NCBI GenBank assembly: GCA_022605955.1
Contig: JAKCOZ010000001.1
Location: 81,890,520 to 81,954,519 of the forward strand
Length of the DNA: 64,000 nucleotides
Reading direction: 5' to 3'
Origin: Rallus limicola
Lineage: Eukaryota; Chordata; Aves; Gruiformes; Rallidae
Position numbers and translations under genes: made by a program. Positions 1 through 15,000 of this stretch are shown here, piece by piece. Position 1 is the first letter of the stretch, and every line of letters begins with the position of its first letter. A model generated the notes under the pieces. The model was not told the origin of the DNA and ran no database searches. It was given only the letters and a program-made list of their open reading frames with translations.

Positions 1-6
1 TCTTAG

Positions 7-75
7 TTCAACTTGGAGCGTCCAAATGTGGAAGAATTCTATGAGATTTACAGAGACGTCGTCTCTGAATATGTG
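7..75 (+). CDS. NME7: NME7 coding exon (fourth from the end)
   Basis: The acceptor TCTTAG is at bases 1-6, at the very edge of the window, and the donor GTAAGC starts at 76. It encodes 23 residues beginning [17 protein letters not shown] and ending EYV, corresponding to the FN..R.NVEEFYEVY segment of NME7. Both ends are in phase 0. Confidence 0.88.
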
Positions 76-3000
76 GTAAGCAGAACTTTGAGAAGAATCC
101 ATTTGAAACAAAATGTGATTAACCAGGGAAGCAGTCAGCAATCACATCTTTCATTTTTGAGATTGAGATAGGAGTTCTTTTAGGAACCTGTTATTGACCA
201 GTTCTAGCTTGTCCTCAAGTAAACTAACTCATCTTTAAAGTTGTACTGTCTATGTTGACAGAAAGGAGAGTCTTTAATGAAAATTTTTCAACCAAGGAAT
301 TTGTAAAATGCATCAGAATGTATATACTGTTTACAGTGGGGCTGCTGAGCTTGAATGCTTTCCTAATGACATTCTTCAGAAAAGTTAAGAAATCTGAAGT
401 ACGCTGTAATCCCAGTGGATGATCTAAGTCTCTGTATATTATTATACCTTGTACTGTAACCTAAAGCTTCCTGACTGCAGAGAACACAGGAAGATGAGCC
501 TACATTTCTGTGCCACCTTCTGTTAGAGGATTTTGGTTCATTTCACAAACAGTAATGAGTTTAGCTTCACTGTCATGCTATGTACTATGCAAATTATCCT
601 TAATTTTTAAATGGTGAAATTGTTAAAACCTTTCTATACAGTTATTAATATTACTCCGTACAGTTAGTAATGTTACTCTGATAATGACATATCTATTTCC
701 CCCCTGCCCTTTATGATTCTTTAGTCTATCTTACTTCAACAGGGTTTGTAGGTTTGTCTTTACATAGGAGTACTGTTAGTTTGCTGTCAGGTTGGGGAAA
801 CTCTTAAAGTCTCCTCTGGGAGACTCTTAAAGTCTCCTCTGGTAACACCATTTTTGACAAGGATCAAAGGAAGACTGGACAGGCAGACTTGTAGATATGT
901 AGCAGAATTCAAAGATGGGAATATCTGGGCAGTATTTCAGGGCCCAGAGAATCCTGGGGTACTGCAAAAGTCTCTGCTTTTAACCAAATTGGAAATTTCC
1001 TACCATCTTCTGCAGCTCTTCTGTGCAATCTCTGACCACCTAATAAGTTGCAATTTTTAGTTATTTAATTGGAGAGTTCCTCAGAAGGGAAAGTGACATT
1101 TAAACAGGATTAAATCAATGAAGGGGATATGATTTAGATGGGATTTGAAGAAAAGTGAGAATCCAGGGTTCTGTCCTGCGAGCCATATGTGCAGGATGAA
1201 CTCAGTTGAAATGAAATGAATTTAATATCTCCACACACTCAGAATATCTGTGAAACAGGAAAACGTGGGACAGCTAATCACGATGGTAAAGGGATCCAGG
1301 GAAAGCACATATGGGAACAGCAGTAGATCTTGTCAGCGCAGGCCGAATAGGAAGGAGTATGCTGCAAAATAGGGTATTGAAGAAAGAATATGACCTCTTC
1401 TATCTGTGACTCAGAACAGTCTGTTTTGATCTGAATTTCCTTTATCATTCCAAAATAGCTTGGCACGGAAGACACTTGGCATCTGGAAATCCTTTTCAAA
1501 AACTGTCCTCCCGTTTCTCCCGGTCACCCCCTGCCAGCCGGATAAAGCCGGGACGCTGTATATGAAGCGCTTCTCTGAGCGCTTTAAAAGACAAAGCTGA
1601 ACAACTGCCCAAAATTGTATCATTGCTGGTATCTCCTGTGTGCCATTTTCCATAGTCTTAATTGGCTTTTGTGCTGTTCTGCTTTGTATTTCCTACTGTA
1701 GCCAGAACAAAAAATGGGGAAGAAAGGAAGGAGATTGTTTTGGGTCAGCTCAGAATTCGCTTTGTTAATCAAAAATGCTTGAGCTTGATCCAGCTCCAGG
1801 AATGGTTTAGACATGTTATTTAATGAATAAAGTATTTGATAAAGAAAAAAAATTATCTAGCTGTAACTGGGAATCTTAAGAGAGCAACGGTGTCTGCAAT
1901 TTAAACTCAGCTCTGGACTTGATGAGGCTCTGTAGGTTAGACCGAACTTGCCTCACATAGTTCCACATGCCATTGTCCTGTAGCTGATGGCAGCTGGTCT
2001 TCAGTCCTCAGCTTTGTGATGTAATGAAGGAGTCAGGAGTGACTTTGGTCAAGTTGTTTGCTGTTGCTGGTGGGATGCCAGATCTGATACAGAAATAATA
2101 GACAGGCAATGAACAGGAAAACCTTGTTTGCTGGGAGGATTTCAGTCTATTCAACTAAAGTTAAAAGCCTGGGGTTTTTTTTCCTCCACTTTCCTGTTAA
2201 CAGTTATTTAGATGATGGAATAAAATGAAATTGTAGAGTAGTGATTTTGTGGCAGCTTGCTGTTTCTTAACAGAATGAAATATATTGATATTGCCCTTTG
2301 ACCTGTTCTTAACAAAGGATCTGTTGGTGATAAGACATTTTTTGGAATTAAAGTATTTATTCATATTGTAGAAGATGAAACCAGTCTGCACTCTTTTCAC
2401 GTCCTCTCAGGAATACTTCACCTACATTTCCTAGGATCAGGCTGCTGATAGAGGCCTACAGCTAAAGTTCTGTCCTGGGGACTTCAGGGCAGGGTAAATT
2501 AAGAACACGCTTTCAGCAGGGAATCTATTATAAAGATGCCAACTCTTAGGGACAGTGCTGCTTGGTGTGGAGTCTTTGTGTATATGTGTCCATCACAATT
2601 CATAAAAAGCAGAGGAGGACTTAATTCTTATTTTCCTACTACCTTTTTGCTTGCTCTGTACACTCTTGGTCTTTGCCGTGGCTTGTCCTTGACCTGTCCA
2701 TGGCTGGTGGGTATGCTTACAAAGCCTTGCTTGTCCTTCCGTGTTCTCACATATTTTCTGTGAATTGTTCTCCTTTCCCCTTGCCTCATTGGCTTTGATT
2801 CTTTTAGTTGTCCTGATTTGTTTAATAGTTGTCTGCCTAAATTTTTAGGCAGGTACATGCAATTATAAGGACGTGTTTTTAAAAAGGAAGTCAGGCTCAA
2901 ACATCAAAATAAGTTATTGCTGCTTGTGAAACCTGTACCCCTGATCAACAAACTCTGAATTGGCACTAATGCCCAGAGTTAATTTAAGCTTATGAAAAGT

Positions 3001-6000
3001 CAGACCTGTCTTCATCACCCACTCAGAACTCATGATGCCTCTTTACTCTCCGTGAGGCTCCAGGGCAACGGATAATTTTGTGTATCTGGGTTTCTGGTAA
3101 CAGTGCATCACAAGAACGTTGCCAGATCAGGGACCCTTTCCCTCACAGGTTGTGCACGGGCCCCTTTCAGTTCTGTTCTGCCCTGTTGGCTTACGTGTTT
3201 CAGCTTCTGTAGCAATATGTGAGGAAAAGACAGTGAGAACCAAAAGCCCAAGAGACATTTTAATGACACAAAGCTGTAAAACAGGTGTTTATTTGGAAAC
3301 AGATACAGGCTGTGTACTGTGTTCCCTGTAGGGAACACTGCAAAGTACATTGCTGCCTGTGGAACTGGCTGAGCATAGTGCGATCTTCGATGTTGGGGTT
3401 TTTTTTGGCTTGGCTTTTTTTCCCCCCACAGGCTTATGCCCAACAAAATGTGTTGCCTTGATTCAGTGTAATTTGACAAGCTATGGGATACTTCTGTGAA
3501 AGCTGGGTCCAGATCAGTAAGGATGTATCCACAAAAGTATTCTGGGTGCTGTTAAAGGCTTTGCAGTATCCTATTGAAGCTGAATATCCAATTTACTTCA
3601 ATCCCCACCTTCTAAACCAGGAAGCAAAATAAAAGTGATTTCTTTAGCTGTGAATTCTAATGGCATCTTTGCTACATGTCCTGGCTTTTCTAAATGCAGC
3701 AATGTTTCTTAATTGTTCCTGACCTGTAAGTTTGGGTCTAGTTTTGTGGTGTAATGCAACCTTTGCTAATGCTCGAAGAAGCTCAGATTGGTCTCTTTTT
3801 TTCTCTTCCAGGAGATGGTTACAGAGTTGTGTTCAGGCCCTTGCATAGCAATGGAAATTATACAACCTGAGCCTCCAAAAGTCTTCAGGGATTTCTGTGG
3901 CCCTTCAGACCCTGTAAGTACTTGCTTGAGTGATAATGAATGCTTAAAAAGTTGATGTGCTGTTGGTGTGAATTAAAATATTGTGGTGTGGTATTGATGC
4001 CATGTACCTGCAGCCTTCCTTGAAAACATGCAAGTGTTACCTTATTATGGAAGTCAAACAGTAGTCTGCAAATCCTCCATTTGCAAATCTTCCAGCAACT
4101 CCCCTCATCTTACCTAAACTACATGATAAAGTACTGTGATGATATTTATGTGAAAGGAAAGCTATCTAGGCAAAAATCTTTGAAGATTCATAAATATTCT
4201 AACACAAGGCTTCAGAGCCCTGGAACAAATAGTTATGGCTTGTGCATGCTGGTGTAAATCAAATGTTGGTCCACTGCAGCCTGTGGCGTTCTCCTAGAGT
4301 GAAACTGTGAGAGGAGATTTGGTTCCTTTGCTTTTTAGAAGGAAGAAAACCAAAAAGGGGTATAAAAGTTTTTGTACCTGGTTGCTGTGTTAATGCTTAC
4401 AGCTTTTATTTTTCATCTCTTGAAGTGACTAATCGGATACGTGTGATAGCATGTGCAGTTTGGGGACAAACACAAGTGCTGTCTCACAAGTTTGCAGTTT
4501 TTTGTTACACAGTGAAGGCCACTATAATACACAGGAGCCATGAGATGAAACATCAAGATGGAGGCAATGGGTTCAGGGTTTCTATGACTTATTTTTAGTT
4601 CTGTTTTGGTGTTTCAGTTGCAGACAAAAAATGGAAAAATTCACACAGATTAATATTTGAAGGGGAGAACAAATTAGGATATATTTTTCTTCTGATCTAG
4701 AGTTTCCATTACAGAAAACACAAGTTTAAAGGCATTATTCAAACTTTCCCCCTGCCCTCCCTTCTATTTGATAACATTCAAATGTTTCTCTACTGGTTTA
4801 GCATCTTGTAAGCAGAGCATAACCTGTTTGTCTAGCTTAGTTTTTACTGCAGGATGATGTATCGGTAGTAAAGTACACAATATGGTAGCTTCAGTTTTGT
4901 TCAGACTCCATCTTTAAGGTTTCTGATCTTTAAAAGTTTCAAAGATGCAGTCGTTTTATTTGGACCTTTTGTATCCTTTTTGTGTTTCTGCTTGTTGAAT
5001 GCCTGATACGTTAAAATCAGAATATGCTTGCAAAGATCACAGCTGTTTTAGGTTATTAAAGACAAGGGTACCTATACAGGCAGAATTTCTCTATTTTCTC
5101 TTACCACATCACACAAGAAGCTCTGTCATGGCCACATAATGTGTGTGTGACTGAAGAAACCGTTGATAAGCTGAGGAACTGACCAAAGGATGTATAAACT
5201 GATGTGTTCCCTGGGTAGTAGAGGGTAACGGCAAAGCAGGGAACTAAATTCCTGTCTCCCAAATCTTTGGCTAGTGACCCACCTATGCTGTTTGTGTTTC
5301 CCTCTTAATTGTAAACCGTGTGACTTGTGAAGTGAAAAGGAGTACCTGCCTGCTTCTAGTGGAACCAGATGGCTGTAAGCTTTGGACACTTACTTCACAG
5401 CAGCTACACTAATGAGAGTTTTGGAAGCCAAGCAGTTGTATTATGTATTTCTGTCTGATATTTTCTATAGGGATTGTAAATGAATTGATTCTTAAGGCAC
5501 ATAAAGCATATGTACAGTAACTGCAGCTACTCTCAAGAGTGATCTTTGCCTGAAATGCGTGCATCTCTTCAGATAGCATTCGTGGCTTGTCCTCGGGGAA
5601 GAAGGCACTAAGGTATCTCAGTGGTCTTTTGTCATTCCCAACTGGAATCGTCAGAGAAGCTCAAAACTCAACTTTGTGGTTACAGAATCTGTCTCAAATA
5701 GGAGTAGAAGAAACCGTGACAGGAGTTTCATTATCTAGCAAGGTTGTGTACAGACCATGAAGATACCGTGGCCTCGATATTCTAGTGTTTAAAGTAAATC
5801 TAAGTGTCGTGCAAATACTGCATGAGCACGGAGAGATCCAAATCTCTCTGTAACTTTGTTTACATATGCTAGACCCTGATGTGTGTACAGCCTGCTTATA
5901 AACACTGGCAAAGACCAAGTTTACTACAAAATGTATCCAGTTGGGTCACTTTGACTCCTGCAAAATAGTGCCCTATTTGGCAAGCAGTGCCACTGAAATC

Positions 6001-9000
6001 ACCGTGATTACTATCAAAGCAAGGTGCTGTTGGAAGTGAGTAAAGGTGTTGGAATGGACTTACATAATGAATCTCTCCCAATCATGTGTTGTTAATTACA
6101 TCTTAGATACATAGCAAATGTAACGATTGCTTTATGACAAGCTGGGTGTCTAAACTGGGTATGAATGCTAACAGCCCTTTTGGTCTGTTCTTGGTTCTGC
6201 AGGAAAACAGTACGCTTCAATAAAAGGCATCCAAAAAGTGGTGACACAGTTTTCCTAAATCCAAGTGAGATGTCATTTGGAAATAGGTCTGGTTTTGTCA
6301 AAGCCCTCGATGTTTAGGGCTGAAGAAAGAGTTGGAGTTGTTCCATTTTGAAGATTATATCTTAATAAGCTGGCATTTTATACCAAGTGTATGGTGCTAA
6401 AAATGAAATGGAACTTTGTGCCGTTTCCTATAAACGGGTAGTATTTTGTTAGCCCTGCAGGCCAGTAAAGCTCTCTGCCAAAAAATATGGTTCGTTATAA
6501 ACCAGCTTATGAATACTTTATTAAATCCTCTCATGTCGCAGCAGGGAAGAGAGGTAACCAGAAAGCCATTCTGAACCTCTTTGTAGTAGCATAGGAGCGG
6601 CCTATCACATCTGGAAAGCTGGCAATGGGATAAAGATACTTGTCTGTATGGAGCAGTGCTGGAGATGCTCATTCTCAAACCTCGGGTGGCCTGAGTGAAG
6701 GGCTCAGTGTCAGAGTCTGCAGGCATGTGGAACATCTGACCCCAGCGCATGGTGTCTGCACTGGGAGAGATGCTTCCCTGCAGGTCTTGCTGCTGCTACC
6801 CTTCTTGTACACTTACACTTTCTTTGTGAGTGGCCACCTGGGTCACTGCACTCTTGGTGAACTGTCAGCACCTTTAATTACACTTGGCTTAAGCTCCTGG
6901 AGTGCAGCAGGATTTTTTTTTTTGGCAATTGGTGGCTTCACCTGAGGCCTTTCTGTAATCTTTCAAATCAGATGTGATGCTTGGGGATTTTTTGTCTTCT
7001 GATTGCACCCTCTGGCTTGGCTGTTCCTCCCTCTGAGCCAGGTCCCAGGCTACTCGTGTGACTTGCTCTTGGTGTTGCTCTGTACCTCATTCTGTCGGTC
7101 CTGGAATGCCTCTGTAGCTAATGTGTAGGGCTTAGAAAGGGAAAGTTCTCTCCAGATCTACTATAATAATCAGGTATTTACCTTTACGTACTGTTGCAGT
7201 GCCCCTTGTAAAAGGCCAGCAGGCCGTTCTGATGTCCATCTTGAAAATACTTTCATTACAATGTTAAATAAGAGCTGTTAAAAAAAGGTCTTTGAATTCC
7301 ACTCAAAACTCTAGCTTTTCAAGGAGGGGAGGCCGCTTACAGCCTCTGCTGTGCACCCAAAGCTGAGAGGTTTGAGATCTTGAGATCCTGTGAGCAGCTG
7401 AGTGTCTGTATTGGAATACTTACATTTCAGATAGGAATGGGATTTTTGAAATTACTTTTGAGTTCCACCTGATTATCTCTCGTGTGTCTGTATCATTTAA
7501 GCCCTCTTTCAAAATGTAGTATCAAATCTTGTTATGCAGGTTGCTAAATTATAGGGAGGGTAGGGATGTGTGCTGGGTGCTATTTCACTCCATTTCTACT
7601 GGTGCAGTTCTTACATCAAGAGAAAGAAGCCCAGCACCTATGGCAAGGAGATAACTGCTCTCCAGAGTTAGAGTTAAGAAGTTAATTAAATCAGGGCAAT
7701 AGAGAACACAAACCTTTTGAACTTTCAATACACACTATTGCTTAGAAATAAAGAGTTGCTAACTGCAACCAAAGTTCAACAGGAAAAGCTATGCTGCTTC
7801 ATTGTAAAGAAATGAAAATGCTTGGAGGGGTAGGGGTGAGGGTGAGTGCAGCACAGTGCCCGCTATCAAGAAAGCTGTTTTGCTTAGGTGTGGTAAAATA
7901 AACCCCCCACACACACAAACTTGTGCATTGATTTGACATTGTTTCACATGGACCAGGAAGCAAAGGCTATCCTGGAAAACCTTAATTTCAGAATAGGGGA
8001 AGATGGTCAGGGAATCCCATCGCTGCTTGAGCTTGCTGGCATGGATTTTTTTTTTCTTTTTTTAATTGGTGTTTGTGTATTTTTAGCCTCTGGAATGCTT
8101 GGAGGCATTTTGTTGTTCCTTAGGTCTGAAGCTACAGCTCCAGTTTTCACATTGTCTTTGTGCGTCTTCTGTGTTGAAATGGCTGCTGGCAACGTTATGT
8201 CATGGCATTGTTGAGGAGATAGCTTAGTATTTTTAAGACATTTCTACCTGATTTTAAAATTATGTAGAAATTTGATCTATTGCCTGCATTTTTGTACTTT
8301 TACCTTTGTTGTGAACTTTCTTCATACACAAATGAAAAGATTGGCTGTAACATGTGATTCCAGGAGTCCGGCTTACATGTTCCTGGCTGATTGCATAACT
8401 TCTAGTAGTCTTAAGAGCTTTTCTTTAGGATTGGCAGTACACTAAAAGTGACTCAAGTACCTTCTGTTGTGAGATATTATTAAAGTGATGGGACGTGCTG
8501 CAATATTTCTGCATCCAGTGGGCTGAAAAGGAATTTTTGTATACTTGCTTTAGATCCTAACCTGCATTCTTTTTACATGGAGGGGGTTGCAACTATAAGG
8601 GTAGCAGTGTGTTAAAGTCTTTGGTTACTTTTGGATACACACTAAAGAGCTAAAAGGGAGATTAGATGGTTTAAAACAAAGCGGTGAACTGAAAGGGCTG
8701 GAGTCTGCTTTAGCTCCATTCCTGACCGTGTGACCTTGGACAGAGAGTTCAATATGTTTCTGCCTCAGTTATCACATCAGTTAAATAGGGATAATGGTAT
8801 GAGCCAAAGAGCACTGCTGCTGTAAGATTTTTTTGTTTGTATAGACTTCTTGTGAATCTCTGGCACTGAAAAATACCTCCATGTGGGGCCAAAAGTGTTC
8901 ATTCCTAGAACTACGTTAGCAGGGTGATACTTTCAGATTGCATCACATAAAAAGTAGCTTGGTGGAAGATACAAAGAAATGTGGAAACCTTTTGAGCCGC

Positions 9001-12000
9001 CCAGGTATTCATTTTCTGGTAATACTTTTCGTGGCTGTTTCAACATGGATTCTCCCTGTAGCCCCATAAGCCTTGGTCAGAGTGTTGACACTAAGTACGT
9101 AATGTGTTTCAAGAGTAATAAAATTTGCTAATCTAATCCTTTGATGAAGAAGATTTTCATACCATTGATTATCTGCTCAGATAGCCCGAGCCATGTAGTA
9201 ATAATAAAAATTTTCATTCAGTGCCAGAGCATCATCAGCTACAGTAGCAAACAGATGGATCGATACCAGCTGGAATATCCTGCTGTTTAAGCCTGCAATG
9301 GGAAAGACATGATTCAATTGCCTAGATGTTATTCAGGGTCAGTCATCTGACTCTGTCCTTTCGGTGTATAATTTCCACATCAGCCTCTGCAGGTCTGATG
9401 ACAATGTGTTCTAGACAGTGCTAATGCCTCTTAGTTGAGGGACGTGGTAATTTTTGACTGAGTGTCTGCAGAGGGAGATGCTCCCCTCTTGTGCAGCCCC
9501 CTTTTGCTGAGCTGATGCTGCTGGTTCATAAAGCCCAGAGTTTCGGAGGGTTCAGGGCTTCTCCTGCTTTGTCCTTTTTGTGTCACCCCGCGGTGCACGA
9601 ACAGAGGGCTTGTTAAGGCAGGGTCTAGAAGAAAGGTGTTACAGCAGCTGTAAGGGGACCGTAACCATGAGTTGCCACCACCGCTTTAGACTCCCAGCAT
9701 GTTGCTGTGGGGTTTGAAATTTACCTCCAGAAGTGTTACAGCTTCTCCTCAGAGACAGGCCTGTGTCACTGCCAGGCACCGCAGCCGTGCCGGTGAGTTG
9801 CTTTCCCTGGTTTAAAACTGATGGAATCTGCTCTGGCTGCACCAGAAACAGGATGGGTAGGTAATTGTCCTTCCTGTCAAGCTGTGTGTACCCTTGGGAG
9901 CAGCCGAGAGCCAAGCAATTAATTTTTACAGGCATGAATTCAATGTTCATAGTAAGTTTTCTTGATGTGTTCCTCTTGTTTCTGTACAGGCATTGCAGAG
10001 GTCAGCCAGACCCTGGCATCCTTCCCCTGCCAGCCCATTTGCTTTAATAGTGTGTGTGTGTGCACTTTGTAGTGGCATGTATGTGTGATCTGGTTGTAAT
10101 TTTGAGGTGACCTGCTTGGAGCTCTGTTCTGGCATACGTTTTTCTCCAAGCCACCCTTTGCAGGGAAGTCCTTCGATGGGAAGAGGGACTTGAGCCTCAC
10201 GAAAATATGTCTTTGAGGGAAGATTAGAGCAAAAATCAGAGCACTAGTAGCAGTGGAGGAGCCTTTTACTTGTAAGTCATTTTCTTTAAATGTGATTTCT
10301 TATAGCCTGAAGGTTGCTGTCACATGATGGCTGTCGAGTGTCATGTGGAACCAGAGCTCCTAGGCTCACTTTGATTCTTGATGGGTAGGTGCATATGTGT
10401 TGAAAACCCTTGTTATTAGTGGTAACTGGCAGTCTCTGTCAGGACCCTTAATGCTGGCAGAGCCCTCAAGACTGAACTCTACTTGAAATCCCATGTGATT
10501 GAGCATGTTGGCGAGGTTACAGTTTAAAAAAAAACCCTTTTGTCAGCCTCCCCTTGTCTGAGGCTCCAGAGCTACCAGACATGAACATGAAAGCAGTGCT
10601 ACTACGTTTTCTCCCTACATAAATCCTGTATGGGAGATCACTGGACTTGGGTTCAGTGGCCACAAATTACAGCCATTTGGCTAAGTAGATAAGAAAAGAT
10701 GCCACATTGTCTGATACTGAGCCCACTACTACCACAGTGACACTGGAGGAGTCTGCTGCTTTTAACCTCTGTAGAGAAGGTGCTGGGGATCTCTAGGAGA
10801 GTACTGAAACCAGGATACATTTCTATCTTGTTTCCAGTTACTGCAATGCTCTCTTTTATCCCAGTTAGCTACAGAGGCCCTCTAGCCTACACAGGGCTTT
10901 TTTTGTAGCTTCCTCTGCTACCTGTCACTATGATATTTTAGTATCCCCTGATGATGAGGCACCTTCTTAACTGCACTTTGTGGACATTTTCAGAAAGTTA
11001 TCAACACTTTGTCAAAAATGCTGTATACCCTCCTGAAAAGAAGCCCTAGGGCTCCCATCTGTGTCCTGTCTTTCCCTTATGTCAGGCTGTCTTTTGCTTT
11101 GACCTGGTTCTTCCTGGGCTCTTCATGCCCCTGCTTCCAGGCTGGAGTAGCTTGCCCTGTTTCAGCAAGAGAGAAGCTGAATGTGAGCCCAGAAACTGAA
11201 GAAAAGCAGGGATGTGTGATGAGGCATTAACAGCACTGGTTACTGATCTTCCTTGATGTGCTGTGCAGCCATAGAGACCTCCTAGCTACCTCCCAGAATG
11301 GATAACATGACAGGTTGTCCTGGAGCTAGGTTTTTAGCCCTCTCCCTGCAAAATGTCATAGGGCATAGATGTATTTCTAAGGGTTTAAGCCACACTTGGA
11401 ATATTTACTTTTTAAGAAAACTCCATTTCTTGTTCAAGGACTCTGTACTGTTCAGCTCATGAAGACACTCAGCATAATCTGAAATCCCAAAGACTAGTTG
11501 CATCAATAGGTAGGTGTGAAAGAAGCCTGAAAGACTGCCTTAGGATGATAAAGGCTCCCTTTGCACTCAAGACTGCGTGCGTCCCAAAGTAGTAGGTGGA
11601 TGTTATTAAAAAAAAGGGGTATTTTAAGCATCCTTGATGAACACAAGATTCTTATAAATGCTGTGAGTTACATAAATTCATCTCTTCAGCCTTGAGGAGG
11701 TTCTTCAGATCCCATGGGGTTTTGGTTCTGACTGTCCACCTGCACGTCTTGTTTTGCAAAACGAATGCTTCCATGTGCTGTTTGTGTTGCATCTTCCTTG
11801 TTAGGTTCTCTCCAAGCTCTGCACAAATGCCAGGTTTTGGAGAGTGGTGTTACAGATTTAGTACCTCGTATAGATGGATCATATTTTATTTAAAAGGTGA
11901 CCACACAACGCTTGGAAAGTGCTTGCTTGCCTAGTTTCTTTTGGCATTTGCTTGGCTTGGTTTTTAAATACTGCTAGCTAATACATTTCCAAGTACCATA

Positions 12001-15000
12001 TCTTTATTGTAACTCTGCTTACGTATCAGACATGGATTCAGGAGAAGAGCTTTGTTTGGCATTACCCTAGAAAAAGAGGTAGGCTTCCAAGAAGTCAGGT
12101 GATTGTGTGATATCAGCCTGATACAGACAAAGACACTGTGTAACTTTACATTGGTAGGCAGATCAAAGGTAAGACGCAGGGTTCTCCTCCAGGGCTTGTT
12201 TCTCTCAGCTACACCAGATTAAAAATACAATTTACCTTGCCAATAGAGAGGTTTTACACTTATTAAAAATAGGAATATTCATCTTTCCTGTGAAAATACA
12301 GTCTTTGTCAGTAAGACAAAGAGCTGACCATCAGAATTCCTAGGTTGCGGTCTCCTGTGGACATAGGAGGTCTACCTTCCTTTCCCTTTTTATTTTGTTG
12401 GAATTCTTTCCCCCCACACACCCTTTCATACTGTGGCTTGTTCTGTGATGGTTCTGCTGGAGCTGCTGAAGTTTCTGAGAATAGATTCATTAATATATTC
12501 AGTCCATAAAGGCAGAAGGTAAAGACCCTTTCTGAGAACATGATGGTTATGGGTTAATTTCAGCCTATGTGGTTGTTTTCTTTGCTTCCCTGGTGTTCTG
12601 TTTGGTTACAGCAGACAGCAAATCAGTCTTTCACACCAGAAAGGATGTTTCTGAATATATAAAAGCTAATCCCCAAAAAGAAGCATTCAATGAAAAACAA
12701 ATTCCCTGTAACCTCAGCCCTCCCTTGGAAAAAGGGAGCAGGAAAGATAGGGGAAGTGCTGAGGTCACTCTGGGGAAGCAAATGATACTGTTGCTGCATT
12801 AAACAACTCTTTTTCTCCTTCTTTAGTTTCTTAGCATCCTGGTCACAGTGACCTTGAGTGTTTGCAGAATCTTTGATTTTAATAGATTAGGAGCATTTGC
12901 TTACATATCTGACTCAGGTTTTTGTTGACTATAGATAGCCTTGTCCTTCACTTGAATTATTCCTGACTTCTGCTGGGAACACAGGAGCTTTGTAATACTG
13001 TTGCATATACTTCAAGTTATGAAGTGATATGAATTATATCTCAAGTCAAAAAACTGAAGAAAATAATAAACCAAGGCAGGACATGATAGAATGGGCTGGA
13101 AGGGGTTTTTCTAGAGCACTGTAGAATGCAGCTAGCAAGAGTCAGCACACAAAGGTGCTTGTTGAAAATGTGCAGTAGAGGAAGTTATAAATGTGTAGAA
13201 AAAGAAGTGCAGAGGAACACTTTTCCGTATAAGCATGGTGATGTTGTGGTCTTGAGTATCCTAAAGTTTGCTGTAGCTGTCCCAGAAGGTTTCCTGTCTT
13301 TCAGTTGGCAGTTTGAGAAGTCAGGTTTTTTGTTTTCTTTATTTAAGATTCCTTGGAATAAACACATGAAGGGGATTATCAGACTCTTACCCTGGACGAC
13401 TACGTGTTCAGCCTCTGCTTGGTTAATCAATTGGTCACAGTGCTAATAGCAATCAAACAGAGAAGGACCTGCAGATCACAGCATGTCTTATGTACTATTG
13501 ATAAATTGTACGCTAAAGAGCTTGATCTGAGGGGAACTGATCACTGCTGGAAGGAGATCTATGAGTTTCTCAAGTGAGTTTCCCCTGGGAGGAATTACTT
13601 TGGATTTTTAGGTGGGAAAGGTGGTATCCTTGTACCGTACAATGCACTGGGGTGTGTACAGGCTGAAATCCCCCAGTCGCTTTGCATGCCGCCCGTGCTG
13701 TGACCAGACTATAACTGCAGTTATTTTCTTCTTGAGCTACATTATGGAAGGTATCAAAATGGGTGTAAACAAATACCACGGCCTAAGTCTTCCCTTCTAT
13801 AACAAAAAGAAGCAGCTAGTCTGGATTTGCATATCTGATTGTGATGGATATCATGATTATTGTTACTGTTGTTCTCGTTCCTCGCTGCAGTTACTGACAG
13901 CCATGAGAACAGCTGCAGTAACAGCTTTCGTTCTGTACCACTGGTCTCATTTTCTGTGGACAGTATTAAAAACTGGCTAAAAAAAGATTAGTTCAAATGC
14001 TGAGAACCTGCTGAACAACTTGGGGTGCTGCTTGCTGGTCTGTTTGGCTTAGGCTGACATTTGCAGTTCTACTGCAGGGTCACCTGAGCAGAATTTTTAG
14101 CAGCTTCTCTCACCTACAGTATGATAGACTGCATCTGACGTGCAGACGGGGACTTCTCTTGGATACTCCTGCTAAGAAGCTTTCCCTTTCTCTGCATTCT
14201 TTGACTTCTCAGATCAAGGGACTAGAACGAGGTCATGGTGGAAGATGGCTGAGCAGCAGTTCCCGTGGCAGCTCTCAAATTCCCCTAGGGGACCTGGCAC
14301 AGCCTCAGTTTTATAGACTGGGGCTTATGATCAAAGCGCTACACAGGAATTAAAGCAGCATTAAATCAGGGAGAGAGAATACTTGAGGAACTGGTCTGGG
14401 GTTCAGAAGCTCTGAGCTAAGGGCTAGACATTGAATTTACGATTTTTGTGTAATGTGTATTTCTTTGTGCTCCTGAGAAATTGCTATCTCCCTGTCTTGG
14501 TTTTCCACTCCCAGAAATGGGGTCCATTCTGCTCCTATTTTATGTTCTTTGTGTCTCTTCATGTAAGTTTTCCAGGCCAGGAACTGTCTGTGAGTACGTA
14601 TAGGAACACTGACTAGTACAGCTAGTTCTGAACGCAGCAGGGGCTTTTAAAACACAGTTTTAACACAATTAATGAGTGATTCTTTCCATCAGAACTGGGC
14701 TGTTCACAACTGTGTGGGAAGAGATGGCAGCACTGCTGCCTCCAAGGAGGAGCTGGCTGTTGGAGAGGCTTGAGGGCACAGGGTGAAAGGGGAAGCTCTC
14801 TCCCATGCTAAGCCCCCAGTGAGAGGGATCTCTGGAGTTTGCAGCAGAGTTGTGAGTTTTGTCTTTCAGTTCCTCTGTGTGTTCAGTTGAAGTAGATGGT
14901 CTGAAGTTCATTCAGCTAGGCAAGTCTTGGTAGAATTCTGAAGCAGGGTTTTTTTTTCTGCTTTGCAAAGTGTAAAGCTCAGATATCTGAACTGCTTTTG

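Larger units (their letters stand above)
76..3811 (+). other. NME7: NME7 intron (3.7 kb)
   Basis: This is AT-rich intron sequence with donor GTAAGC and acceptor TTCTCTTCCAG preceded by a pyrimidine tract. It holds a 23-bp tandem duplication at 800-842 and a looser 22-bp duplication around 638-681. I see no gene, RNA gene or transposon here; the small open frames have no family features. Confidence 0.85.

Noticed and set aside
13090..13115. AGAATGGGCTGGAAGGGG, resembling the CR1 3' motif AGAATGG.TTGGAAGGG
   Set aside because: Only about 18 bases agree and the adjoining sequence is not CR1-like.
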